From assembly GCA_963738135.1 (NCBI GenBank), contig CAVTVK010000001.1:496001-560000 (forward strand): a stretch of 64,000 bases of DNA, read 5' to 3'. This document shows, one piece after another, positions 9,476 to 16,824 of this stretch. Under the pieces are notes generated by a model. The model saw only the letters and a list, made by a program, of their open reading frames with translations, was not told where the DNA came from and made no database searches. How positions within the stretch are numbered: the stretch's first letter is position 1; each line of letters opens with the position of its first letter. The position numbers and the translations under genes are program-made. This DNA is from Bog-473 sp963738135. Lineage in GTDB: Bacteria; Actinomycetota; Acidimicrobiia; Acidimicrobiales; RAAP-2.

Positions 9476-10362
9476 GGAGAATCCTCCAGATTCAGCACGC
9501 GGGCCGCATTCGCCCCCAGGAACTCGGGCCACACGTCCTCATTGAACGGGACATCGGCCATTTCGGTGAAGATCCTCTCCAACGTGAGTCCCATCGGGAA
9601 GTAACCGGCGTACAGCACCTTGCGGGCGCCTCGCGTATTGGCGTAATCCACAATCGACGACGGGTAGTACTTCGGTGCGAAACCGCTCGTGGAGTAGTAG
9701 AGGTTCGGCCACTTGAGCATGAGCTTCACCGCGAGTTCCGTCCAGGGCTCCGCGCCGTGACGCATGACCAGCACCAGGTCGGGAAAGTCGTACAAGACTT
9801 GATCGAGCCGCTCGACGTGCTGGACGAGCGAAGGCACTCTCGGACCGGCGATCCCGACCGTCACGAACATGGGTATTCCGAGCTCGACACACTTGGCGTA
9901 ATAGACATAGGCCAGAGGAGCGTCGATGGCGACTTGTGGTGACGTGCCGTGCGGAAAGAAGGACGCGGCGCGGACACCCCATCGCTCGTACGCTTTCACG
10001 AGCCGGTCCACACCCTTCATGCCCTGATTGGGATCGACGGTGAACGAGGCGGCGAAGCGGCCCGGGTGGCGGGTGAGGGCCGTCTCAGTGACCTCGGTAT
10101 TCACACTGAGGCTGACGAGCCCGGTGCTGATTCCAAATCGGTCCATTTGGGCGAGGGTCACATCAATGGGATCCAGGAGTTCCCGCTCCGTGTGCGCCGG
10201 GACGTCGTGGAACATGTAACCGGCGGGCATCGGCAGGTCCTCGAGTGACTCGCGATCGCGTAGTGCGGGGCGGAGGCCGGCGTACAGTTGTTCGGGATCC
10301 GTCGGAAACCCGATCATGGTGTCAACGACGCCTTCAGCGGGCGGCCATGGCTGCGGGGGCAT
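9472..10362 (-). CDS. Amidohydrolase_2-type hydrolase/decarboxylase
   Basis: This 296-residue protein is a second, shorter amidohydrolase-2 member. It begins with the VVDTMIGFP metal-site region, contains the FTVDPNQGMKGVDRL and VMRHGAEPWTELAVKLM segments with the conserved His, and has KVLYAGYFPMGL in place of the usual FGSD(Y/W)P, so the C-terminal metal Asp is not obvious. It opens the operon amidohydrolase, SMP-30, ACAD, all joined by 4-nt overlaps. The promoter region is shared with the divergent TetR gene and carries operator copy 3. Confidence 0.8.
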   Translation of the reverse strand: MPPQPWPPAEGVVDTMIGFPTDPEQLYAGLRPALRDRESLEDLPMPAGYMFHDVPAHTERELLDPIDVTLAQMDRFGISTGLVSLSVNTEVTETALTRHPGRFAASFTVDPNQGMKGVDRLVKAYERWGVRAASFFPHGTSPQVAIDAPLAYVYYAKCVELGIPMFVTVGIAGPRVPSLVQHVERLDQVLYDFPDLVLVMRHGAEPWTELAVKLMLKWPNLYYSTSGFAPKYYPSSIVDYANTRGARKVLYAGYFPMGLTLERIFTEMADVPFNEDVWPEFLGANAARVLNLEDSP

Positions 10363-10448
10363 TTGGTCAGTTCCGGTCTTGACAAGGCATTCCGTCCCAG
10401 ACGGATGTCATGGGATCTAGCGGCCCGATGGTACCCTTTGAGTAGAGG

Positions 10449-10464
10449 TTGATGTCGGTATCAA
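10449..10464. promoter_or_regulatory. Palindromic operator (copy 3) between amidohydrolase and tetR
   Basis: TTGATGTCGGTATCAA is the shared palindrome with 6 of 7 arm positions matched. It lies in the divergent region between the amidohydrolase (start 10362, minus) and the TetR gene (start 10574 or 10511, plus). This position would allow one regulator to control both directions, including its own gene. Confidence 0.7.
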
Positions 10465-10573
10465 TGTTCTCGCGGACGGGTGGGCCTCTAGAAATGATGG
10501 CACCCAGGACATGATGATCAGTCGGCTGAGGGGATCCTCAAGTCGACACACCAGAACGGAAAGGACCGTCTCA

Positions 10574-11251
10574 GTGCCGAGAGCCCGGGTCAATGACAAG
10601 GGGGCACCCAACTACCACCCGCGCTCCGCCAAGGGCGAGCAGACGCGGGCACGCCTGGTCAAAGCGGCGAAGGAGATCTTCGAGCGAGACGGAATGTTCG
10701 ACGCACGGATCTCCGACATCGCAAAGAGGGCCAAGGTGTCGTACGGGGCCTTTTATCACTACTTCGACACGAAAGAGCAGCTCTTCCGGGAGGTGGCGTC
10801 TGCGCAGGAAAGGCGGCTGAGCGCCCCGCCCGACGAGACGGACCAGCCGCGCTCGGGAGGATCCCCCGAAGACGCCATCCGCGACGCCAATCGCCGCTAC
10901 CTCGAGCGCTATCGCGCCGAGACTCGCCTCATGGGTGTCATCGAACAGGCCTCGCGCTACGACGCGCACGTTAATGCGGAGCGCATGGCCAGTCAGCGGG
11001 CCTTTTCACAACGATCCGAACGATCCATCAAGCGACTGCAGAGTGAAGGGCGCGCCGACCCCAGGGTCAATCCGGCACTCGCGGCGGACGCTCTGGGAGC
11101 GATGATCGCCCGCTTTGCGGAGCTGTGGCTGACCCAGGGCTACCGTGAATATGAGTTCGACGAAGTCGTTGAACAGCTGAGCCTCTTGTGGGCCAATGCG
11201 CTCAGGCTCGACCCCGATGAACCACCCAAGGACGCATTGAAAGACCGCTAG
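10574..11251 (+). CDS. TetR/AcrR family transcriptional regulator (candidate island regulator)
   Basis: The N-terminal helix-turn-helix is clear: TRARLVKAAKEIFERDG, then ISDIAKRAKVSYGAFYHYFDTKEQLF. The ~130-residue C-terminal part is the ligand-binding, dimerising domain. A GTG at 10574 has GGAAAGGA about 8 nt upstream; an ATG at 10511 is also in frame but lacks a spaced ribosome-binding site. The gene's promoter contains operator copy 3, consistent with autoregulation, which makes it the best candidate to bind the repeated TTGATAT-N2-ATATCAA sites. The ligand is unknown; an acyl-CoA intermediate would be typical of such clusters. Confidence 0.85.
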   Translation: MPRARVNDKGAPNYHPRSAKGEQTRARLVKAAKEIFERDGMFDARISDIAKRAKVSYGAFYHYFDTKEQLFREVASAQERRLSAPPDETDQPRSGGSPEDAIRDANRRYLERYRAETRLMGVIEQASRYDAHVNAERMASQRAFSQRSERSIKRLQSEGRADPRVNPALAADALGAMIARFAELWLTQGYREYEFDEVVEQLSLLWANALRLDPDEPPKDALKDR

Positions 11252-11268
11252 TTCGACTGAGCTCGCCC

Positions 11269-13329
11269 TCAGTCCGCCGGCCGGTCGCTCAGACCGTCGG
11301 GCACTATGAACCAGCACGTTCTCTTGCGAATCTTCCATCCCGCCTCGGTCCGAACCACATCATCCCGGTAGACCGCGCTGCGGGAGTTCCCGCTCTGGCG
11401 GTCGATGAACAAGAGGTTCTGCTCGGTCTGCGCTCTGTCCGCGTCGTGCATCCGGATCAGCGGTGGGCCCCCCAGATGGAGCCCTTTCGGGGCTGCCGCC
11501 ATCATCTTCCGTAAGCCTTCGCGGCCGTCGAAGGAGCGGCCGTAGACGTCGAACGAGCCGTCTTCGGTAAAGAGGCTGACCCAGGTCTCGACGTCGTCGT
11601 GATCGAGCGAGAGGCAATAGTGCGCCAGAAGGTTGGTGATGGCGGCGTGTTCGTCGCCCGTCGGCTCCCTGGTAGTAGTCATCGGCTTCTCTTTCCTCGA
11701 AGTGGCTGTCGATCCCGTGTCCGGCGATACCTCGGGTTGGAGCCTGGACGCCACGATCGACGGCTTGGACGGTGCGTCCATGACGAGCCGGGAGCGGACG
11801 ATCTTGCCTGATGTCGTCCTGGGCAGGGGTTCATCCCAGAGGACGAGCTCCTCGGGCAGCCGGCGCGTTGGTACTCCTGCGGAACGGAGATGGCTTGTGA
11901 CATCTTCGAGACCGATAACTGTCCCTTGTGAGGGGAGAATTGCCACCGCCAGCCGCTCCCCCGTCACTGCATCCGGCAGCGCAAAGCTTGCTGCCTCGTC
12001 CAGCCCCTTCATATCGAACATGGCGGCATCGATTTCGGCGAGAGAGATCTTGAAGCCGTTCCGGTTCACGACCTCCTTGAGCCGGCCCACAACCGTGAGC
12101 CGCCCTTCGGACACCTCCATCAGATCGCCCGTGCGATACCAGTCGCCCTCGAACGCCAGCTCATTGTCCGTCTCATCGAGATACCCGAGGAAGACGCCGG
12201 GGCCCCGCACTAATCCCTCTTGAGGGTGTTCTTGGGACCCGACACGTACTTCCGTGCCAGGCATCAACGCGCCGTCATCCATCAGCCTGAGCTCCGGGAC
12301 GTCTTTCGGCATGCTCCCTGACGCATTCGGTGCTTCCGAGGATCCGTAAACCCTCGCAACTTTCATGCCGTAGTCATCCATCACATGCTGCAGCAGCGGG
12401 CGCGGCAGCATGGTTCCCCCCAGCGCCAGGGTGCGGAGCGAGCATCGGCGACCGGGCCGTCTGTCCGCCGCTTTGATCAGACGCTCGACGATCACGGGCG
12501 CACCGCCCAGCAGCGAAGCTTCGTGTTGATTGATGCGATCAAGCGACCTCTCGGCCTCGAAATCATCCTCGAGGACCAGTGTGGCGTGCTGGTCCGCCGC
12601 CAGATGCATCTGCATCACCCCGGTGATGCTCGTCAACGGACTCACGAGGAAGATCACGGTGTCTGGACCGGCTTCGGTGATCAGCGCCATGTTCTTGGCG
12701 CCGCAGGTGAGCGTGTTGAGCGAATGCGTCACCCCCTTTGGCCGGCTGGTGGTCCCCGAGGTGAAGAGAATGACCGCAACCTCGTCGCGGTCCGGTTCCG
12801 ACCAATCTCGACCTTCCACCGACGCAGAATCATCCTCTACAAAGTGCTCCAGCGTGATCAGATGACTGCTCCCCAACTCTGGCCCAAGCCGATCGCACTC
12901 GTCGTTCGGGATGATGACCAGTTTCGGCACGACGACGTCGAGCGCGGCACGGACGTCAGCCGTCCCGCAACGACGGTCGAGCAGAACGGCTCGGGCCCCG
13001 ATCCGGAGAAGGCCGTGGTACGCAATGACTCCCGCGGCCGAGTTTTCGGCGATCAGCAGGACCGGATCGCACGCGGAAACGCCGAGCTCGGTAAGAGTCG
13101 ACACCGCAATGGCCACCTGTCGACCCAAGTCGGCCCACGTCAACGATCGCCGGTTGTCGATCAGCCCAACAGCATCGGGGCGGAGTGAGCCGGCGGCTTC
13201 CAGTCCGTCGCGTAGCTCTCGGTCGTTCCAGTACCCCTGCGCGGCATACGACTCGGCTCGATCCCCCACGGTGCGGCGGAAGGCCGTGGCGGGTGACGGC
13301 TCCACAGGAGCCCAGTCCAGGCCGGTCAT
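11269..13329 (-). CDS. Acyl-CoA synthetase fused in frame to a SnoaL-like domain
   Basis: About 686 residues in one frame. Residues ~1-515 form an AMP-dependent CoA ligase: VILFTSGTTSRPKGV (A3), ARVYGSSEAP (A5), DWYRTGDLMEV (A7), VVNRNGFKIS (A8) and PRTTSGKIVRSRL with the A10 lysine. After a ~30-residue linker, the last ~130 residues are a SnoaL/NTF2-like domain (LAHYCLSLDHDDVETWVSLFTEDG). An internal ATG after GAGGAAAG near 11680 could also start the SnoaL part alone. The frame is open to 14031, but ATG 13329 (or GTG 13347) is the sensible start because the rest is antisense to the ACAD gene. Its promoter holds operator copy 4. Confidence 0.8.
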   Translation of the reverse strand: MTGLDWAPVEPSPATAFRRTVGDRAESYAAQGYWNDRELRDGLEAAGSLRPDAVGLIDNRRSLTWADLGRQVAIAVSTLTELGVSACDPVLLIAENSAAGVIAYHGLLRIGARAVLLDRRCGTADVRAALDVVVPKLVIIPNDECDRLGPELGSSHLITLEHFVEDDSASVEGRDWSEPDRDEVAVILFTSGTTSRPKGVTHSLNTLTCGAKNMALITEAGPDTVIFLVSPLTSITGVMQMHLAADQHATLVLEDDFEAERSLDRINQHEASLLGGAPVIVERLIKAADRRPGRRCSLRTLALGGTMLPRPLLQHVMDDYGMKVARVYGSSEAPNASGSMPKDVPELRLMDDGALMPGTEVRVGSQEHPQEGLVRGPGVFLGYLDETDNELAFEGDWYRTGDLMEVSEGRLTVVGRLKEVVNRNGFKISLAEIDAAMFDMKGLDEAASFALPDAVTGERLAVAILPSQGTVIGLEDVTSHLRSAGVPTRRLPEELVLWDEPLPRTTSGKIVRSRLVMDAPSKPSIVASRLQPEVSPDTGSTATSRKEKPMTTTREPTGDEHAAITNLLAHYCLSLDHDDVETWVSLFTEDGSFDVYGRSFDGREGLRKMMAAAPKGLHLGGPPLIRMHDADRAQTEQNLLFIDRQSGNSRSAVYRDDVVRTEAGWKIRKRTCWFIVPDGLSDRPAD

Positions 13330-13387
13330 TTGTCCATCTGGTGTCACTTCTGTCGACTCTTCCACCTTGCGAAATCCTGGCACAATT

Positions 13388-13409
13388 TCTATATTGATAT
13401 CAATGTCTT
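13388..13409. promoter_or_regulatory. Palindromic operator (copy 4), overlapping an ACAD start codon
   Basis: Overlapping half-sites give two registers: TCTATATTGATATCAA (13388-13403) and TTGATATCAATGTCTT (13394-13409). The ATG of the plus-strand ACAD is at 13403-13405, inside the site, and a TATATT hexamer lies 7 nt upstream of it, suggesting a leaderless transcript. The divergent ligase-SnoaL gene starts on the other side. Confidence 0.65.
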
Positions 13410-14557
13410 CTTTGGCCCGTCCGGCTCCAGCCGACCATGCCGATCTCCCGACCTTTGCGGCAGCGTTCGAGCGCTGGCTCGAGAGCCGTCCGGCGAGCCT
13501 CGTGGAGGCCGCGTCTCCCGGGCCCAGCACCGACGACCGGATGGTCGCGATGCGACGCCTCATGGGCGACCTCTTCGCGGATGGATGGGGTCGGTGGGGT
13601 TGGCCGGAAGCCTTCGAAGGACTCGGGGGGACCATCATGCACCGGGCGGTCATGTGGGACGGCCTGGCCCGGCACGGTGTAGGCAGCATGGCCGCCTTCG
13701 AGCATCTCGAGGTCCTCGGACCCACCCTCCTCGCCATGGGCCCACCCGAATTCTGCGCACAGGTATTCCCGGGCTTCTTGGATGGCACCGAAACGTGGGC
13801 GCAGGGCTTTTCCGAACCCGACGCTGGTTCTGACTTGGCCTCCATTCGGACCCGCGCCGTGCTCGACGGAGATGCATACCGCATTACGGGCCGCAAGATC
13901 TGGACGAGCTGGGCGCGCTTTGCGCGTTGGTCCCTCGTCCTGGCCCGCACCGGCTCAGCGGAGTCGCGGCACCGCGGTATCACCGCCTTCATTGTCGACC
14001 TGCGCTCTCCTGGCGTCGAGGTGCGCAGCATCGCTCAGGCGAACGGCCACGACGAACTGGCCGAGGTCACGCTCGACGATGTCCTCGTGCCGGCGGACCG
14101 GCTCATCGGGACACTCGATGGCGGCTGGTCGGTTGCCATGCACATCCTCAGCAGCGAGCGCGGTACTTTCGCCTGGTTCCGCCAGTGTTTCCTCTTGCAC
14201 CATCTCCAGGGGATGCTCCCCCGTGGGGCGCCAGGATCGGACGGGATGCTGGGTGACGCCGTGCTGGACCTCGCCGGCGTCAGCGCTCTGAGCATGGAGG
14301 CTCTCCGTGTGCACGAAAAGGGGGCGATCCTCGGGCCCCGAGCAGCATTCACCAAGCTAGTCCTCTGCGCCGCTGAACAGGGACTCTTTGATTGGGCACT
14401 GGCCAGCGACCCGGACGTCATCCTCGATCCGTTCGATCAACAAGGACTGGATCTGCGTGCCGCGTACCTCTTCTCGCGGATCGTGACCATCTACGGGGGC
14501 TCCCAACAGATGCAGCTGGACACCGTCGCCAAGCAGATCCTGCAGTTGCCGGTGTGA
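13403..14557 (+). CDS. Acyl-CoA dehydrogenase, large subunit-like
   Basis: This 384-residue protein is a complete acyl-CoA dehydrogenase. It shows WGWPEAFEGLGGTIMHRA, AQGFSEPDAGSDLASIRTRA, RKIWTSWARFARWSLVLART and the C-terminal IYGGSQQMQLDTVAKQIL. It oxidises an acyl-CoA with FAD as cofactor. The ATG at 13403 lies inside operator copy 4 and probably starts a leaderless mRNA. Its stop overlaps the GTG of the next, shorter ACAD-like gene (GTGA), which suggests an alpha-beta heterotetramer of the type known from mycobacterial sterol side-chain FadE pairs. Confidence 0.9.
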   Translation: MSSLARPAPADHADLPTFAAAFERWLESRPASLVEAASPGPSTDDRMVAMRRLMGDLFADGWGRWGWPEAFEGLGGTIMHRAVMWDGLARHGVGSMAAFEHLEVLGPTLLAMGPPEFCAQVFPGFLDGTETWAQGFSEPDAGSDLASIRTRAVLDGDAYRITGRKIWTSWARFARWSLVLARTGSAESRHRGITAFIVDLRSPGVEVRSIAQANGHDELAEVTLDDVLVPADRLIGTLDGGWSVAMHILSSERGTFAWFRQCFLLHHLQGMLPRGAPGSDGMLGDAVLDLAGVSALSMEALRVHEKGAILGPRAAFTKLVLCAAEQGLFDWALASDPDVILDPFDQQGLDLRAAYLFSRIVTIYGGSQQMQLDTVAKQILQLPV

Positions 14558-15528
14558 CCATCGTCGAGGATGCAGACGATCTGTTTCTGAGCAGTGCGCA
14601 GGACGCGCTGCGTTCCACTGACGGCGACAACGCCCTGCGCGTGCTGGGATGGAGGGACCTCCTGGGGTCGCTCGATGCAGATGCTGAGGCGCGGCTCGGC
14701 GTCCTGGCCTACTTCCGGGCCCAAGGTCGCGAACTCGGATCCTCGGGTGCGCTGGGAGAGCTGATGGCGCAGCCGTACGCCGAAGCCCTGGGCAACGAGC
14801 ACGCCGTGACGGCAAGTGTCGAGCGCCAGTCGGCGCGGCGCGGCAGTCGAGCGGTGGTCGTGGGAAGACAGGCCACCGGTGGGATCCTGATCGACAGGCC
14901 CGGGCACGGCGCTTCGTTGGTGCAGCTCGACACACTCGAGCTCAGGCCTCTCGGTTTGAGCGACGGGCTGGCGCTGCACGAGATCGAATCAGACCTCAGT
15001 GCTCTGCCCCCCTCGCTGAGCGAGGCAGAGACAGTGCCGTTGCGCGCTCGAAGCATGCAACTGGGGCGCCTCGCCATCGCCTACGAGATCCTGGGGTCCG
15101 CGGAGGCCGCTCTTGGCGGCGCAGTGCAGCATGCACGCGACCGCATGCAGTTCGGTCAGCCGATCGCCCATTTCCAGGCCGTGCGCCACCTCTTGGCTTC
15201 CGCACGGGTCGATGCGGCGGCGATTGCGGCCGTGACCCAGCAATCAGCCGAGCAGTTTCCCGCGCTCCCCCCCATGCGTGACGCCATTGCCAAGGCCTTG
15301 GCTGGCCGCAACGGCAGACAGATCTGTGAACGATCCCTCCAGGTGCTCGGCGCAATGGGGTTCACCACGGAGCACGGACACCACCGATTCCACAGCCGCG
15401 TCCTCGTGCTCGATGCCCTGCTGGGCACTTCGAGCTCCTTGACCCATCAGATCGCCGTGACGCTCAGGGCATCAGCGGGCACGGTGCCGGAACTGCACCA
15501 GTCTGTTGGGTCCATCCGGGGCACCTGA
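14554..15528 (+). CDS. Acyl-CoA dehydrogenase, small partner subunit-like
   Basis: About 324 residues with a poorly conserved N-terminal half and a clear ACAD C-terminal helical domain: SAEAALGGAVQHARDRMQFGQPIAHFQAVRHLLASARVDAA, then RSLQVLGAMGFTTEHGHHRF. It starts at a GTG overlapping the upstream stop (GTGA), so co-translation with the 384-residue ACAD is expected. In known FadE heterotetramers one subunit keeps the catalytic base and the other part of the FAD site; this one looks like the divergent partner. The frame opens earlier at 14392 but that part is antisense-like. Confidence 0.8.
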   Translation: MTIVEDADDLFLSSAQDALRSTDGDNALRVLGWRDLLGSLDADAEARLGVLAYFRAQGRELGSSGALGELMAQPYAEALGNEHAVTASVERQSARRGSRAVVVGRQATGGILIDRPGHGASLVQLDTLELRPLGLSDGLALHEIESDLSALPPSLSEAETVPLRARSMQLGRLAIAYEILGSAEAALGGAVQHARDRMQFGQPIAHFQAVRHLLASARVDAAAIAAVTQQSAEQFPALPPMRDAIAKALAGRNGRQICERSLQVLGAMGFTTEHGHHRFHSRVLVLDALLGTSSSLTHQIAVTLRASAGTVPELHQSVGSIRGT

Positions 15529-15547
15529 GCGGCTCCCGGCTCCTGCC

Positions 15548-15949
15548 TCATCCGGAAGCGGAGTTTCGCGGCTTGCCGTGGAAACGAATCGTCCGATGCC
15601 GGAAGCGCCAAGTGCCTTCGACCTTCACCAACACGTCCTCGTACCACCCCGCGAGCATCCGCCCGGTTTCGGCGTCCCGGAACATGAAGGTCTGCTCGCT
15701 CTCGGCCGTGTCGGTCGCTCCGCTCTGCCGGATGACAGGCGGCGCGGCTAGGTGGGTTCCCGACGGCGCCGTGCGGCCGAGCTCCGCTCGCTCTGCTGTC
15801 GTCGTCAGGGGCGACTGGCCTTCCATTTCGAACACGGCGTCGTCACCGAAGAGCGCCATCCACTCGTCGACTTGCTGCCGGTCGAGGAGCAAGCCGTACT
15901 GCGATAGGAGATCAGTGATCTCACTGCGATCCTCCAGGCTCAGGCCCAC
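15548..15949 (-). CDS. SnoaL-like nuclear transport factor 2 family protein
   Basis: This 133-residue protein has an NTF2-like cone fold pattern: ITDLLSQYGLLLDRQQVDEWMALFGDDAVFEM at the N-terminus and MLAGWYEDVLVKVEGTWRFRHRTIRF at the end. Such small domains act as ketosteroid isomerase-like or hydroxylase-like enzymes or as accessory proteins. It resembles the SnoaL domain fused to the ligase at 11269-13329. It ends 19 nt from the convergent ACAD partner and lies 11 nt downstream of the enoyl-CoA hydratase. Confidence 0.8.
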   Translation of the reverse strand: MGLSLEDRSEITDLLSQYGLLLDRQQVDEWMALFGDDAVFEMEGQSPLTTTAERAELGRTAPSGTHLAAPPVIRQSGATDTAESEQTFMFRDAETGRMLAGWYEDVLVKVEGTWRFRHRTIRFHGKPRNSASG

Positions 15950-15960
15950 AATGCTGCTCC

Positions 15961-16779
15961 CTACGACGCGCTTGCCCTCGGAGTGGCCGGCGGCGGCGTC
16001 GAGGCCGACTTCTCGAGGAAGCGATCAACAATCTGACGGTGTGGCGCACTTGCGCTGGAGATGCTCTCGGCGGCCAGCGCGAAGTCCAACACGTCGTGCA
16101 TGGCCCGCTCGAGATGCTTGTTCAGGGCCCGCTTGGTGTCGATGAGCGCCTGCGTCGGCTGCCGGGCGATCCGCTCGGCCAGGGAGAGTGCCTCGTTAAG
16201 GCTCGACCCGTCGGGCACCACCCGGTTCGCCAGCCCGAATTCCACGGCGTCCTTGGCGACGATGCGATCGCCGGTGAACAGATACTCCTTGGCCCGCAGA
16301 AGGCTCGTCATGGATGGCCACGTCAGGGCACCACCGTCGGCCGCCACCAGGCCCACCGAGACGTGCGGGTCGGCCAGGTAGGCGCTCTCCTCAATCAAGA
16401 CGACATCGCTGAGCCCGGCCAGGGAACAGCCGAGCCCGACGGCCGGGCCGTTCACGGCGGCGATCACCGGGAACCGGAACCGGATGAGCCGCTCCACGAT
16501 CTGGCGCGCCTCGCGCAGGATGGCCGCCCTGACCTCCTCGTCTTCGTTCATCCGCTTGAGGAGGGTCATGTCACCACCGCCACAGAACGCCCGCCCGTTG
16601 CCGGTGATCACGACCACAGAGCAGCCGGGATCCCCCTCCAGCTCCAGCCAGACCTCGGCCAGACGGCGGTGGAGCTCAGGGTTGGCGGCATTCAAGGCCT
16701 CGGGCCGGTTCAGCCGGACGACCCGGATGCGATCACGGCTCTCGACGAGAAGGACGGAGTCAGGCTCGCTCACGCCCAC
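15961..16779 (-). CDS. Enoyl-CoA hydratase/isomerase family protein
   Basis: About 272 residues with the crotonase fold: RVVRLNRPEALNAANPELH, VVVITGNGRAFCGGGDM for the first oxyanion strand, FPVIAAVNGPAVGLGCSLAG for the second, and LADPHVSVGLVAADGG with the DPHV variant of the catalytic turn. It hydrates or isomerises enoyl-CoA. The frame is open to 17628, but that extension is antisense to the acyl-CoA synthetase; GTG 16779 or 16773, or ATG 16815 inside operator copy 5, are realistic starts. Its promoter is shared with the divergent ligase. Confidence 0.85.
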   Translation of the reverse strand: MGVSEPDSVLLVESRDRIRVVRLNRPEALNAANPELHRRLAEVWLELEGDPGCSVVVITGNGRAFCGGGDMTLLKRMNEDEEVRAAILREARQIVERLIRFRFPVIAAVNGPAVGLGCSLAGLSDVVLIEESAYLADPHVSVGLVAADGGALTWPSMTSLLRAKEYLFTGDRIVAKDAVEFGLANRVVPDGSSLNEALSLAERIARQPTQALIDTKRALNKHLERAMHDVLDFALAAESISSASAPHRQIVDRFLEKSASTPPPATPRASAS

Positions 16780-16799
16780 GACGCTACACGGACCATAAG

Positions 16800-16815
16800 T
16801 CGATGTCGATGTCAT
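16800..16815. promoter_or_regulatory. Palindromic operator (copy 5) between enoyl-CoA hydratase and acyl-CoA synthetase
   Basis: TCGATGTCGATGTCAT is a variant of the shared palindrome with ATGT in place of ATAT in both arms. It lies between divergent genes and abuts the -10 of the plus-strand ligase. Confidence 0.65.
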
Positions 16816-16818
16816 AAT
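16813..16818 (+). promoter_or_regulatory. -10 element of a probable leaderless promoter
   Basis: CATAAT ends 6 nt before the ATG at 16825. With the usual 6-7 nt from -10 to the transcription start, the mRNA would begin at or next to the start codon. No ribosome-binding site is present. The first three bases overlap the right arm of operator copy 5. The same CATAATGG-to-ATG arrangement recurs at 32787-32801. Confidence 0.55.
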
Positions 16819-16824
16819 GGCGGG

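Noticed and set aside
13330..14031. N-terminal extension of the ligase-SnoaL frame
   Set aside because: It is antisense to the ACAD gene and low in conserved motifs.
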